Positions 24,550 to 36,818 are shown, numbered from the stretch's first letter. The stretch: DNA of 64,000 nucleotides from Paramecium sonneborni (GCA_905182985.1 CAJJDN010000002.1:501441-565440), one strand, 5' to 3'. The notes: generated by a model not told the origin, from the letters alone. Made by a program: numbers and translations.

Positions 24550-26232
24550 TCAAATTTTTTTTTGTTTTATAAATTGTTAACCTTGGTAGATATCTTATTT
24601 CTTATTTTTTCTTTTTTATTTATCATCTTCAGATGATTCCATGATATTTTAAGTTTATTGTTCAATAATTTTATTTTTTCCATTATTTTCATATGATGCT
24701 TTGATGAACCCTTTTTAATTAAGTTTACTTTTTTAATTTTATTATTAATCTGCCTTGATTGTACATTTAGTTTTTCCTGTATAATTAGAGCAAAACTCAA
24801 TATTACAATTTGATAAAGTTGAACCTATCAAGAAGTTCAAACATTGAAATCTATATTTTTATTTAATATTTGAATTGTTAAGATTTACATTTTTTTTACA
24901 ACAAATTAAACATAAATTTTATTATTCTTCCTCATAAAAGTATATAAATAATTCTCTCTAACATTAAGTACAAAAAGATTTATCTCTTTATACTTAAAAA
25001 GTAGGTTAATTTTTTTGATCTAGAGATTACAAATTTTAATTTTCTTGAAATATATATTATTGTAATTCTTATCTAAGATAATTGAGTAAATTTTTATCCA
25101 AATTATTCTCATGAATCACTAAATCAAGTATTAGATTTTTATAAGGAAACCTACTGAAATAATTCAATTCTTTAAAGATTTTCTATTAATTAATAATTAT
25201 TTTTAATGAATTTTCATCCAAAGTAACTTAATTCCAAGAACAAGATATATTAAGACCTTCAGTTTTTTACCAACTATAGGTTCCAGGACTAAGAATAACT
25301 AAATCTCCTTTATTTTATACAAAATATCTAAAAGGTATATTATTCAATAAGAAATAGCTTGGATCTTTGAACCAAATCTTATCTTCGATAAATACATTAA
25401 TATTTTCAATCTATAAGATTTTTTGTTAAAGTTCTGTTAGATTATCTTTATCTATTGTAATCCAAATGCATGCATCTGGACCAAGATTTAAAATAATTTA
25501 AGTGAAACAAATTTAATCTTTTGATGGACTTCTCCAATTGCTGTGATATTAAATTTCTAATTATGGTACATTAATGGTAGAAATATCATTTCTCAAATAA
25601 CTCAATGCATCATAATTGCCCTAAGGTTTGATTGATTTGGGCAGAAAATTTTTAATATGCTTTATTTCTTTAGCTTTTTTATGAAGATTTATAATTCCAA
25701 AATATGATGCTTAATTTTTAGTTTAATCTTTTTCAATTTATTATATGAATTAAGACACTTACATTTCCTAAATTATTTTAGTACTCTCATCAATTTAATT
25801 TTCAACTTATATTTACTTTTCACCATGACTTTAACTTATCTATTAAAGAGTGAAATTTAAAGTTAAGATTTCAGTAACTTCATTTGGTATACTGATTAAA
25901 TAGACTTATAAGGTACGCCAAGCTAAAGAATCTTAATTCCAAATTTCTAACACTTCAGTATCAGTACAATAATGAGGTCTCTAAATTAATAGAGCATTAA
26001 CAATTTAACCAAATTCATATGAAATTATTTTCCTTTTATACATGTCTATCCAATCATCATCAATTAAATATTATGGTAACTTTTTTTAACAATAAACCTA
26101 TTTAAATTAAATTAATACTTTAATAAATCCTCCATCCTGCTTAACCTTATCAAAAATAATTTAACCGTTTTTGTAAAGCATCTATTTTTCTTAGAGTGTC
26201 AACTACAAATTATCTTGCACGTATTTTATCAT
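24550..26232 (-). CDS. JmjC-domain protein of KDM6/UTX type, catalytic residues missing
   Basis: Single exon, 560 residues. Residues ~215-345 align by eye with the KDM6 (UTX/JMJD3) jumonji core: ILNLGPDACIWITID, PFRYFVQNKGDLVILSPG and ISCSWNQVT. A Cys-rich segment follows (FCTQCQRELF, CLICCKKN, NCNIEFC), matching the zinc module that follows JmjC in KDM6. The expected iron ligands are not present: no HxE/D before the NLGP strand, and Ser replaces the His after GT (GTYSW). It is therefore probably a non-catalytic reader or scaffold. The tail is Lys/Gln-rich. A nuclear role on histone H3 is inferred from the family only. Confidence 0.78.
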
Positions 26233-26540
26233 TCAAATGAAATATTTAATGTATTTATCATTTTAAAATTATTCCAATCAAACAATTATAATTCTAACTT
26301 TCCTTTTAATTTTTATCAAATATGATAAACCATAAATAAATTAATATTTTTGATATTAGTAAAATTTTATAATAAATCAATTTAATGATCAACTAAGTAA
26401 ATTACAAATAATATAGTTTCAATATAGATATCTTCTATTTATTATAATTTATTTACAAATTTCACATATTTTAAATTAAAAAAATGAAATAGATAAATTT
26501 CTCTTTTATATTTATTTCAAAATGAGCAACAAAATAAATA
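26233..26540. other. intergenic region
   Basis: 308 bp of AT-rich DNA upstream of the JmjC-like gene; no gene or recognisable site. Confidence 0.4.
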
Positions 26541-27250
26541 ATGAAATTCAAAAATGATGTAAATTATAATAAGGAAATGAGAAATTAGAATAAAATAATT
26601 TTTAATGAAGCATTTCTAATAAAAAGTACTTCTTAGATATACAAAATAAAATTAGTTAGGAAGCCAAAAAAAAAAAGCATTCATATACCTGAGACAAGTT
26701 TAAAAAATTATACTACTCTAATACCCGTTTATTAATTTTTTATAAAGGTTGCAATTTTGATAGAATAATTAGATCTATTTTAACAAAAGACATGGTTTCA
26801 ATTTAAATTAGATCAGACCTAATTTAAACTATAGTGATTTGGCTTATGACTTGGCTTGGCTAATTATTGACTGAATAGACAAAAAGTTTATCAAATTTTA
26901 TGTTTGTTGTATCGATATAATAAGACCAAATAAAAGAACTATCATTGATTGATTAAAAAGATTTATGTAAAGTGTTACAGAATGTATAAACTTAAATTTA
27001 TCTTAGAGATTCCATTTGCTTAAACTAAAATTATTTGTAAATTCAATACATTAATTTTCCCTTAAGTAATAATCTCTATGAAAATGTTGACTTATGATTT
27101 TCAAATGCATAAATAATTTTTAGAGAAAGAGGATTATATTTATCTAGGATTCATTGTATTAATGATTCTATGTTTTACTAAAATGATAATATTTATAAAT
27201 CATAGAAATAGCTAACTCTCTATTTTTATTTAAATAAACTAAAAGATTGA
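26541..27250 (+). pseudogene. probable pseudogene, family unknown
   Basis: Two good coding stretches lie in different plus frames. The first is MKFKNDVNYNKEM... up to TGA 26836 (about 98 codons). The second is an overlapping frame from about 26740, through IKELSLIDQKDLCKVLQ, ENVDL, a TGA at about 27090, then FSNAQIIFRERGLYLSR, ending at TGA 27248. No GT-AG interval of normal size joins the frames or removes the internal TGA. The quality of the residues on both sides of the TGA argues for a decayed gene rather than chance. Confidence 0.42.
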
Positions 27251-27283
27251 AAAATTAGATTTATAGATAATTTATACATGAAT

Positions 27284-28517
27284 TCAATATTTTCTAGTTC
27301 GATCTTTATTGTTATTAATTTTAGGTGCAAGTAGTCCAGTCATTTATCTATTTAAATTATTATTTTTAGAATAAGAAGAATTACGTTTTTTTTCTTAAGA
27401 TGCTTATTATGATAACCTTGATTAATATTGCATAAGTAAAGGAGTTCGTATTGTTTGTAAATTAATTTATTTTATGTTAGTAGGTATCTCTGCTGTTTTT
27501 TTAGGATCAGCTGCAGTTCCTAAGAATTTTTCTTCTTTTGTAATTTCTTCTTAAATCCATTCAAATTTATAATCCCATTCAAAGCCTTGTTTTCTAAATG
27601 CTTCCTAAAATAATAACAAATAAAGAATAAAAATTACTTTAAAAAGATTTCTTAAATAATTATAATCAGGTTTGTCTTCAAATTTTAAAGCTCTACAATA
27701 CTATAAATATTGAGTCAATTCATTTGGATATCCCTTACAAAGTTATTCAGGAGTAGTTTCTTATTTTTTTTCCATAATTTTTTTATATTTATCTTTTTGA
27801 TTAGCAGCTTTCATATTTTACCATGGTAATTGTCCTCTTAATAAATACATTAACACATAACCAAGAGATTCTAAATCATCTCTTCTTGATTATTCTAAAC
27901 CTACATGAGTATTAATAGATGCATATCTAGCAGTTCCAGTTAAACTTTTTCCTTCTTTATAAGTTATATGTCCTTCTTTAGTTATATATCTCTTTGCTAA
28001 ACCAAAATCAACAACATAAAGTCTTGAACTTTTACTTCCTACTCCTACTAAGAAATTATCAGGTTTAATATCTCGATGTATAAATTATTTTGAGTGAATG
28101 TATTCAATTCTTTAAATTAACTAATCTGCAAGCATAAGAACTGATTTAAGTGATAATTTCCTATGATTCTTATTGAACAACTCTTCTAGAGATTATCCTA
28201 AAAGATCCATGACGATGTAATTATAATCACCGTCAGTTCCTTAATCATGAATTTTTGGAATGCCTTCCTTTGAATTACATAAAAAAATTACCTTTATCAT
28301 ATTAATCTTAACCTTAAAGATAATTGTATAATTTAGCTTCAAATAAGATTTAAGGATGTTTGTTATCACTTCTTTCCAGTTTCATTGCAAATTCAGATTT
28401 AGATTATGATTATACCAAATATATTTCTCCAAAAGCTCCCGATCCTATTTTCTTTATTAATTTAAATTAACGTCCAATAGTATTATTAGTAAGGTCTTTT
28501 CCTAAAATAGAATCCAT
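27284..28517 (-). CDS. casein kinase 1 family protein kinase
   Basis: Exons 28517-28292, 28263-27638 and 27604-27284 (introns 28 and 33 nt); 390 residues. Classic CK1: [40 protein letters not shown], the CK1-specific [18 protein letters not shown], and LRGQLPWQ. All catalytic residues are present. The C-terminal 90 residues are Gln/Asn-rich and likely regulatory. The 33-nt second intron is a multiple of three without an in-frame TGA; splicing it gives the CK1 consensus [19 protein letters not shown], so I treat it as an intron. The gene is divergent from another kinase, with 54 bp between start codons. Ciliates have very many CK1 genes. Confidence 0.95.
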
Positions 28518-28571
28518 ATAAAATTAATAATGATCTAAAGTTAAGGAATACAAACAAAATTTCATAAATAA
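28518..28571. promoter_or_regulatory. 54-bp shared upstream region of two divergent kinase genes
   Basis: The only DNA between the start codons of the CK1 gene (-) and the CaMK-like kinase gene (+). Any promoters must lie here or inside the genes. Confidence 0.5.
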
Positions 28572-30157
28572 ATGGAGAAAATGAAAGGATTTCTGGTTAC
28601 AGCTAGGAATGTATCATCTAGAAATGATGAAGAGCCAATTAGAAAAACATAGACTCCTTTAATTGGCTAATAAACATAATCAATATCGTTTACTGATGAT
28701 GAAATGGAAGATGAAGAATTTAAATAAATAGGAGTAAAATCTACAAATTTTGAAGATGAATTTACATTAGGATAAAAATTAGGTGAAGGTACAAATGGGA
28801 TAGTTAGGATTTGTTGGAAAAAAGATAATCCATAATAATTATTTGCAGTCAAAATTATTCAAACTCCAGATGAAGAACAATTAGATATTATTAGATAAAC
28901 GTTCATCAATTCTACAATTATCAAAAGTCCTTATATTGCAAAAAGTTATAAACTATTTATTGACATTAATGTAATTTATATGGTAATGGAGTATGTGCCA
29001 TTTCAAGATTTATAATCAATATTATAAAAAAGAACAAAATTGAAAGAATAAGAAGTTCAAAGAATAGCTTGTACTTTATTGAAAAGTGTTAGATCTTTAC
29101 ATAGTTGTGGTATTTGTCATAGAGATATAAAACCAGATAATGTACTTATCAATCTAAAGTATTATAATTGTTATTAATAGTGATTACACAGTCAAATTAA
29201 TAGATTTTGGAGTTTCAAGAAGATTTGTTACTTTCAATAATAATACATTTAGATATATGAGAAATCAAATGTTGACAGTTACTGGAAATCTACATTATAG
29301 AGCCCCTGAAATTATGAGTAGCCATATCTACGGATATAACTAATAGGTTGATATATGGGCAATTGGAGTTATCATTTACTAATCATTAACAGGAGTATTG
29401 CCATTCACTTCAGATAATACTGCAGAAATTGTAGCTTTGTTAGCCAATAGGTATTAATTTTAATATACTTTACAGTTAATCAATCCATGATGCATTTCAA
29501 AAATAATAGTTCTTGGCTCTATCTTCTAGTTGCAGAGATTTGATTAAAAGATTAATGATGTGGAATCCTTTGAAAAGATTAACAGCTTCAGAAGCACTTA
29601 AACATATATGGATACCTAATATGCAAACTCCTAGAAAACCACTTTCTAAAAAGATTACAAAAGATGATATGGATACTAGTAAAATTAGTTAAAATAGTGA
29701 TCTTCTTAATAAATCATTAATTAATAGTGCTACTATTTTAAATTTCGAGTTATAAAATACTCTTCTCAAAAGTAAATAAATTGATTCTATCATGGAAAAT
29801 ACAGATATTACTAGATCTCAAAAGAGTCTTGGTTTCTCTATTAAAATCAAAAGAGAAAAAGAAATTTAAGATTTTAAAGCCAAATTGAGATAATTTAAAT
29901 TAGAAAGTTCAACAAAGATTTATAAAAGGAATAATTCAAATTAAAATAATACTATCTAATTAGTTGGTGCAGTTGTTTATGATAAAATGAACAACTCAAT
30001 TAAATTAGATGATGAAGATGATATTTTTGGAATTAAAGTATGTGGAAGTCAACATTCTCTAACATAAATTGATGAAATTTTTAAAAATGAGTAATAAACA
30101 CAACACAACAAGTTGGATCCTAAATTATTGTAGTAGCTTTTAGAATTTAATTTGTGA
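28572..30157 (+). CDS. serine/threonine protein kinase (CaMK-like)
   Basis: Exons 28572-29158, 29181-29450 and 29476-30157 (introns 22 and 25 nt); 512 residues. An acidic N-terminal extension of ~65 residues precedes a complete kinase domain: [53 protein letters not shown]. The domain ends with an IWIPNM helix typical of CaMK-like kinases. A Ser/Lys-rich tail of ~170 residues has no known domain. The substrate is unknown. The stop is 15 bp from the start of the next gene. Confidence 0.92.
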
Positions 30158-30172
30158 TTTATTATATAAATA

Positions 30173-30922
30173 ATGAACTCTTCTAAAACTTCAAGAACTG
30201 TAAAAGCCATGCATTTATTCCATTTAGAATAAAGAAATTCAAATCTTTAACATTATAACATTCCTACTTCTAGAGAACCTATTCCTAGTATCTTAAAACC
30301 TTTTAGATTATCTCCAACTAAATAATCATTTTCAACATCTCAAAAAAATTTAGAAAATTGTTAAAGTAAATTATCAGTCGAAAGAAAGATATAATAACTT
30401 AGAAAAGAAATTTTAATTGCAAAAAATATCAAGTAGAAATAATTGTTTCAAAGCAATAAATAATTAATCAAGAATAATTTCTCTACTCTTGAAAAATAAC
30501 TCGATAAACAACCTAAACTTATTAAATATTTTGAAAAAAAATCACATTCTAAAATTAAACTCTTTGAAATACCAATCACTGTTCAAGAAAGATAAATCTA
30601 ATAATCAACTTTATCAACTAAAGTTACTAAAATTCCAATATTAAAATTATAAGAAAAATAAACTTCAACATTAGAAGACGGAATAAATGAAAATTAAGTG
30701 ATACAACAGTATTAGTCAACTATTAAGCTTCCAAGTGAACCTGATTCCCCATAAATTATTAAGAAGTTATAATCTTATTAGTTTACATAAAGAAGTGTCA
30801 GTTAAGGAAATGTTGAGAAATAAAAAAAAGTAGAATGGACTCCATGGCCATAAAATTTTGAAGGTTGGCATGCACCTGAAGGAGATGAAGATTTACAACT
30901 ATAATATTAATAATTTTTCTGA
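30173..30922 (+). CDS. basic Gln/Lys-rich protein, function unknown
   Basis: Single exon, 249 residues starting MNSSKTSRTVKAM. Rich in Ser, Gln and Lys, with a helical central part (RKIQQLRKEILIAKNIKQ) and a Trp-containing C-terminus (VEWTPWPQNFEGWHAPEG). No domain recognised. It lies directly behind the kinase gene (15 bp), probably with its own promoter. Confidence 0.75.
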
Positions 30923-31071
30923 TATGGATTTTATTTTGACAATAAATAATTATAAAAATAGATTAACTCTAGGATTTTGACTAAAAATAATTATAATAAT
31001 AGATTCTCAATAAAAGAATATAAATTAAGGTAAAATTTTAATATTTTGATGAAGATGTCATATTTATTTAT

Positions 31072-32266
31072 TCATGATATTATGCAACATGCTTCTCTAT
31101 CTTTAGGTGGTCTGATATCCTCTTTATTTTTTTCAGTTTTAGGTTTAATAGGTTCATCTTTGAAATCTTATTTTAATCCAATTCCCTTAGCAGTAACATA
31201 TTATAATTTAGGATTCATTTTAAATGGACACAACAATTGTTCCATTAAAGCCAATCTTTATTTAAGTTTTTCTTAGAATTTCTGTAGTAATATAAAGATG
31301 AAATGATTACTTCAATTAATCCAGTTTTGAATTCCTTTTGTTATTTAATGATATTAATTCTATCTTCAAATGAGAGTCTAACATCAAATCTTAGATTAAC
31401 ATTGACATTATCTATGTAGGGAGCATCCAAGCTTTAATCTTAGTAATTTACTATCAAATAACATTAAGGTATTGTTGGAAGAGCAAAATGTCTTGGTCTA
31501 ATTTATTAATAGATATCAAGAATAGGTATTTTAATTTATGCTAACTCTTTAAAATCTTCACCTAATGTTCTTGCATCTCCTAGATTTTTATCTAATCTCT
31601 TTCCCATTACAATTAATGTTATAGAATCAACAGTATTATCCAAAGAAACACATGTAGATCTATTTGAATTTTCAGGATAAAGTGGTTGATAGTTTTGATG
31701 AATTGTTCCAACTTTATAGTTAAGTTTATAAAACTAAGAAATGGATATTTATTTAATACTTTTTACATTTCACTAATCTAATTAACTTAATCTACAAATG
31801 AAATTACTAAAGCATTTTCTTAATTATATTCAGCCTTATCTAATATTAATATGTTAATTTTATCATACTTGCTTCAATGACTTTTAAAAACTTATCAAAA
31901 TTAGTAAGTTCATCTTTAAAATAATCAATATTTTTTTAGAAATCAAGGATTTTAAGATGTATCATTTTTGCTTCATCCAATAATTTCTATACAAAAGTAT
32001 CTATAGTTGCTTCTGATGCAAACTAATTAAATAAATAACCCTACATTATCATTATAAACTTAATCTTATCCAATTGTATCATTGATCACTTTCCATAGTA
32101 TGTGTTCTTCATCTTAATTGATTTCTAGAAAAAACCAAAGTTAATCGTCAAATGCTGAATCTGCTTTATAGCCCTTCTGATCAAAGAACTAAAGAATTTC
32201 CTCTTTTTTTGATTAAATAATATCCTCAGATTGTCTAATGAATGATGCATTCAATTAATCTGCCAT
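31072..32266 (-). CDS. conserved-looking coiled-coil protein, function unknown
   Basis: Exons 32266-32045, 32022-31869, 31839-31735, 31711-31311 and 31281-31072 (introns 22, 29, 23, 29 nt); 363 residues starting MADQLNASFIRQSED. The first 150 residues are helical and charged. The middle has a compact hydrophobic region (TLIVMGKRLDKNLGDAR, PRHFALPTIPQCYLIVNY). The C-terminal 80 residues are basic coiled coil and end DREACCIIS, where two Cys near the end could be lipid-modified (inference). No family recognised. Confidence 0.75.
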
Positions 32267-32328
32267 TTTAATAAATAATATATTATCGTTTTCATGTATT
32301 CTTAATTAGTTATAGTTATCTTATAAAA

Positions 32329-33095
32329 TCACTTTTGTTTTTTACACTTTAAACACACATACACAAAATATTAGATTTATTTCATTCCTAAACATTACTA
32401 ATGATACTATTTTTAACAAATATCACATTAGATGTATTTTTAATCTGGATTCATAGGTAAATTACATAAACATTGTTTATCCCATTTCTAAATAGGTGGG
32501 ATTATTTATTTATTCTTATAAAATGATCTAAGTAAATATTATCAAAAGATTACCTACTAAAAAAAGTAAAATCTTTCTCAATATTCTTTTTATCAAAATC
32601 TTTTAAATCTAATACTTCTGCTAAAGATATAATTGTATCTGGCTATATAAAATCATATTAATCAGATAAGAACAATTCTTTCTCTCCTATGCAGTCTAAG
32701 TATTTTCCAATTATCTACTTTAAGTTGTTCTTACTATAATACCATTAAACTCTTATAATAGGAGTGTATTATTAAAATCTCATTACACCTATTATTTCTA
32801 TGATTTTTGCAACACATTAACCATCATCCTTTGTATATATTACTATATCAGAGTTTAAGTTGATATTTAGATTGTTGATTTTTATAGACTTAAATGCCTT
32901 ATATGAGTTTTCCAAATTTTTGGCATGATAAAATAGGGTAGATAGAGATTAACAATGTCTTACCTATCCTACCAAATCATTTGTTTTTTTTATCATTTTT
33001 AGTGCTTCTTAACTTTAATCATACTCTAATTTAATTGAATGAAAAATTTCATTAAGTTTCTTTTCAGTCTCTTCATCCATGTTTACCTCGCTCAT
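32329..33095 (-). CDS. BAH-PHD domain protein (chromatin reader)
   Basis: Exons 33095-32554 and 32527-32329 (26-nt intron); 246 residues. Residues ~75-180 have a BAH-like pattern (DIVIYTKDDGQCVAKIIEI, IRVQWYYSK, ELFLSDQYDFIQPDTI). The C-terminus is a PHD finger with C4HC3 spacing: CLC...CDIC...YHQQC...CLKC. BAH-PHD proteins read modified histone tails; the aromatic cage cannot be judged here. The Zn ligands are all present. It is compact, with no other domain. The gene ends 62 bp upstream of the next minus-strand gene. Confidence 0.87.
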
Positions 33096-33410
33096 TAAAG
33101 AATTAAAAATCCTATTAAAATTAATATACTCACAATTACTATTTTCATTTTAAATCCACATTCTTTATCACTTATCATTTCTACTTTTATTTTCATCATC
33201 ACTCTAACATCTACACTAGATTATCATTAATATAATCTTTATTTGTATGTATAATTTAATAAAATACTATAAATTACAATCTCATTTCCTCTAATCTTTT
33301 ACTAACAATAAATATCCATCATGATCTAATACTTCTTTTAATCTTATTTCATAATATCTACTTATAATCTATTTATACTACATATTTATTATTTAACATT
33401 TTTATACTAT

Positions 33411-34563
33411 ATATCAATTGGTTCTTCTGGGTAAAAATATTTATTCTACTCTTTGATAAACTTTAATTATTCCCTGGAACACTTATATTTTTATTTAAGT
33501 ATTACTTCTCTTAATGATGATTAAAAAATGGATCTAATTTCTTTTATAAATAAGTTATTAAATTTTCAAGTTCTTAATACTTTTGATAAAACTATCAACT
33601 GATGATTTATTATTTAAAAGAATGGTTCTTTTTAAAAATCTATAAACTTAATTTATATAATATAATAAATCATTACTCCAATACTCAAAATATTCAATGA
33701 ATATTGTAAAAAACATATAAACCAATGTTTTCAATTTTTATGAACCTCTAAAATATCTGAATGGTACGTCAACATTATAATCTTAACCAAATTATAATAT
33801 TTTGCTAACTAAGACCTAATAATTTGAATGGCTTTTTTTATGGATTAATTATTATATTTTTATACTTAACATCTCGATCCATTATTCATTTTATATTATA
33901 AATGTCTAATGCTTTCATTTATTCTTATAAATCAAATCAAATATCTTTTTTTCAACAATCCTCTATTATATGCTAGTGAACTTTTTTAAAATGCTGCTTA
34001 AATCTACATGATTTGTTAAATGAAATAATAAAAAAGATGTTTTTGACTCTAAATCTATTAAGATATCGCTCAATTCAATATTATTTGGAACCCTTTTAAT
34101 GAAGTAAAGTTTTTATCTATCTTTTTTTTTACTGACTTCAACACATTTATTACCAATCTCTTATTTTATGGATAACTAATCTCCTCATTATCAGAATATT
34201 TTCCTCTTCAAACTTTTTTGACAATTCATATTTAAAATTATCCTAATATTAACCAGTGTTATATTTATTCATATATATATTTTATAAAAAGTTTTTGAGA
34301 CCAATTTTCAGCTTAGATAACTGTTTACAAAATTAATTTTAATTTAGTTGACTTACAAATTTCTTTTTTCATCAAAGTTACCCTAAATTTATCTGTAGAT
34401 TTTTTAAATATTTTAAAAAATTTATCAATCTAGTTTTACTATCATAATTTAGAATTATTTTTATATAAGAATCCAATTATCTCAATAAATAACAATGTGC
34501 ATTATCAAACAATTATATAATTAGTATTTTCATTTATTTAATTAAACTTACTTTATTAAAAAC
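33411..34563. repeat. exact direct repeat, copy 1 (assembly overlap)
   Basis: 1,153 bp identical to 34565-35717, separated by the N at 34564. Confidence 0.93.
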
Positions 34564-34564
34564 N
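34564..34564. other. assembly gap marker (single N)
   Basis: Single N between two identical 1,153-bp blocks, the third such junction in the window. Confidence 0.95.
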
Positions 34565-35717
34565 ATATCAATTGGTTCTTCTGGGTAAAAATATTTATTC
34601 TACTCTTTGATAAACTTTAATTATTCCCTGGAACACTTATATTTTTATTTAAGTATTACTTCTCTTAATGATGATTAAAAAATGGATCTAATTTCTTTTA
34701 TAAATAAGTTATTAAATTTTCAAGTTCTTAATACTTTTGATAAAACTATCAACTGATGATTTATTATTTAAAAGAATGGTTCTTTTTAAAAATCTATAAA
34801 CTTAATTTATATAATATAATAAATCATTACTCCAATACTCAAAATATTCAATGAATATTGTAAAAAACATATAAACCAATGTTTTCAATTTTTATGAACC
34901 TCTAAAATATCTGAATGGTACGTCAACATTATAATCTTAACCAAATTATAATATTTTGCTAACTAAGACCTAATAATTTGAATGGCTTTTTTTATGGATT
35001 AATTATTATATTTTTATACTTAACATCTCGATCCATTATTCATTTTATATTATAAATGTCTAATGCTTTCATTTATTCTTATAAATCAAATCAAATATCT
35101 TTTTTTCAACAATCCTCTATTATATGCTAGTGAACTTTTTTAAAATGCTGCTTAAATCTACATGATTTGTTAAATGAAATAATAAAAAAGATGTTTTTGA
35201 CTCTAAATCTATTAAGATATCGCTCAATTCAATATTATTTGGAACCCTTTTAATGAAGTAAAGTTTTTATCTATCTTTTTTTTTACTGACTTCAACACAT
35301 TTATTACCAATCTCTTATTTTATGGATAACTAATCTCCTCATTATCAGAATATTTTCCTCTTCAAACTTTTTTGACAATTCATATTTAAAATTATCCTAA
35401 TATTAACCAGTGTTATATTTATTCATATATATATTTTATAAAAAGTTTTTGAGACCAATTTTCAGCTTAGATAACTGTTTACAAAATTAATTTTAATTTA
35501 GTTGACTTACAAATTTCTTTTTTCATCAAAGTTACCCTAAATTTATCTGTAGATTTTTTAAATATTTTAAAAAATTTATCAATCTAGTTTTACTATCATA
35601 ATTTAGAATTATTTTTATATAAGAATCCAATTATCTCAATAAATAACAATGTGCATTATCAAACAATTATATAATTAGTATTTTCATTTATTTAATTAAA
35701 CTTACTTTATTAAAAAC
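34565..35717. repeat. exact direct repeat, copy 2 (assembly overlap)
   Basis: Identical to 33411-34563. It contains the 5' end of the unknown minus-strand gene next to its unique upstream DNA. Confidence 0.93.
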
Positions 35718-35834
35718 TAAATCGACATAATTTTACATATAAATATGATTGAAAGTTTATGATAACATTGTATAAATCTATTATTGTTTACTTTTAAGAA
35801 ATTCTGGATAATTTTATTAATATAAATTAATTAA

Positions 35835-36137
35835 ATGATTAATGAAACCTTAATAAATCAAGGTCCTCAACATCTCTACGATTATTTTCCAACAAGTATC
35901 TCATGTCCTTAAGTAGAAATAAAAGAAGATGAATCACCTATTAGATAGCCTTATATAAGTTCCCTTTGCTTTTAACTTAGAAAGTACTAAAAATAGAAAT
36001 TATTACTTAGAAAAATCAAACGAAAAAAGAATCGTCCAAGTCTATTGAAAATAGAAGATAGTGGAAGAAATGTAAAATTATATTCGTGCTCAGTTTTTTC
36101 TAATAATACAGAGAAACCTGATATTGATACTTAATGA
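35835..36137 (+). CDS. small basic protein, function unknown
   Basis: Single exon, 100 residues, starting MINETLINQGPQHLYDYFPT. It has a Lys/Arg-rich middle (RKIKRKKNRPSLLK) that could be a nuclear signal. No domain. The same frame stays open after the TGA at 36135, apart from a second TGA at 36195, until 36579, so this may be the 5' part of a broken longer gene. Confidence 0.5.
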
Positions 36138-36818
36138 AGAAACATATTTAAGATTTGGATTTATTATTATATGATATTATAAACTTTATATAATTGAAGT
36201 TTAAAGTTAATCTTATTGAGGATTCTTTCAAATTAGTAAATAATTATTTATAAGTAGAAAAAGCAATATAACGATGACTTTGATATAAGTATAAACTCTT
36301 ATAACACCATCAAACTTGAAAATATATTGGTAAATATTATTAACAAGAAAATTAAGAAAACAAATAGACTATATAATATAATTCCCTTAAATTCAAATTG
36401 TTCTTCTTTATGGTGTTAAGAGAAATTGATTCATTTTAATTACTAAAAAATAAAAAGGAAAATTAATTAGCATAATATAAAATATTAATAATTTATTATA
36501 TTGAGATGTTTATGTTAAGTATTTATGTTATATTAGTGTATAAAGTATTTTTAAAATATTTTTTTATATTTTACAAAATGATTTTGCTTTATTGCTGTAA
36601 GATTTATTAAGAAATAATTGCATAATATTTAAGTTGGTAATAAATAAATGTTCTAATTAAATGGAGATTAATTTTATTTGATAAGATGAACTTAAGAAAT
36701 CTAAAAATAGTAACATATTTAAAAAATAGATTTGAAATGCTTTTCAGAGAAGCATGTATATGTTGGTTTTATGATTATATAAATTAATAATTTATCGTTT
36801 TTATTTTATAAATAATAT
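36138..36818. other. possible decayed continuation of the preceding gene; upstream of transporter
   Basis: The frame from 36198 to the TGA at 36579 is open for 127 codons and looks coding in its first half (KKQYNDDFDISINSYNTIK), in phase with the small gene before it. The last ~240 bp before 36819 show nothing recognisable and should hold the transporter promoter. Confidence 0.35.

Larger units (their letters stand above)
33282..35687 (-). pseudogene. unknown gene with one internal TGA, duplicated around an assembly gap
   Basis: One copy collapsed (ATG at 34533 or 35687; unique 3' end 33282-33410), introns of 30, 22, 20, 32 and 20 nt removed (35506-35535, 35286-35307, 33580-33599, 33474-33505, 33378-33397, plus the equivalents in the other copy). 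This gives exactly 376 codons with a single TGA (33915-33917, also 35069-35071). Residues on both sides look well conserved (FFTIFIEYFEYWSNDLLYY; RYYEIRLKEVLDHDGYLLL). No family recognised. It is either a recent pseudogene or a gene with a base error at contig ends. Introns of 20 and 32 nt are at the size limits, so the model is tentative. Confidence 0.5.

Noticed and set aside
31046..31276. Plus-strand frame resembling a small membrane protein
   Set aside because: Antisense to the last exon of the minus-strand gene 31072-32266.
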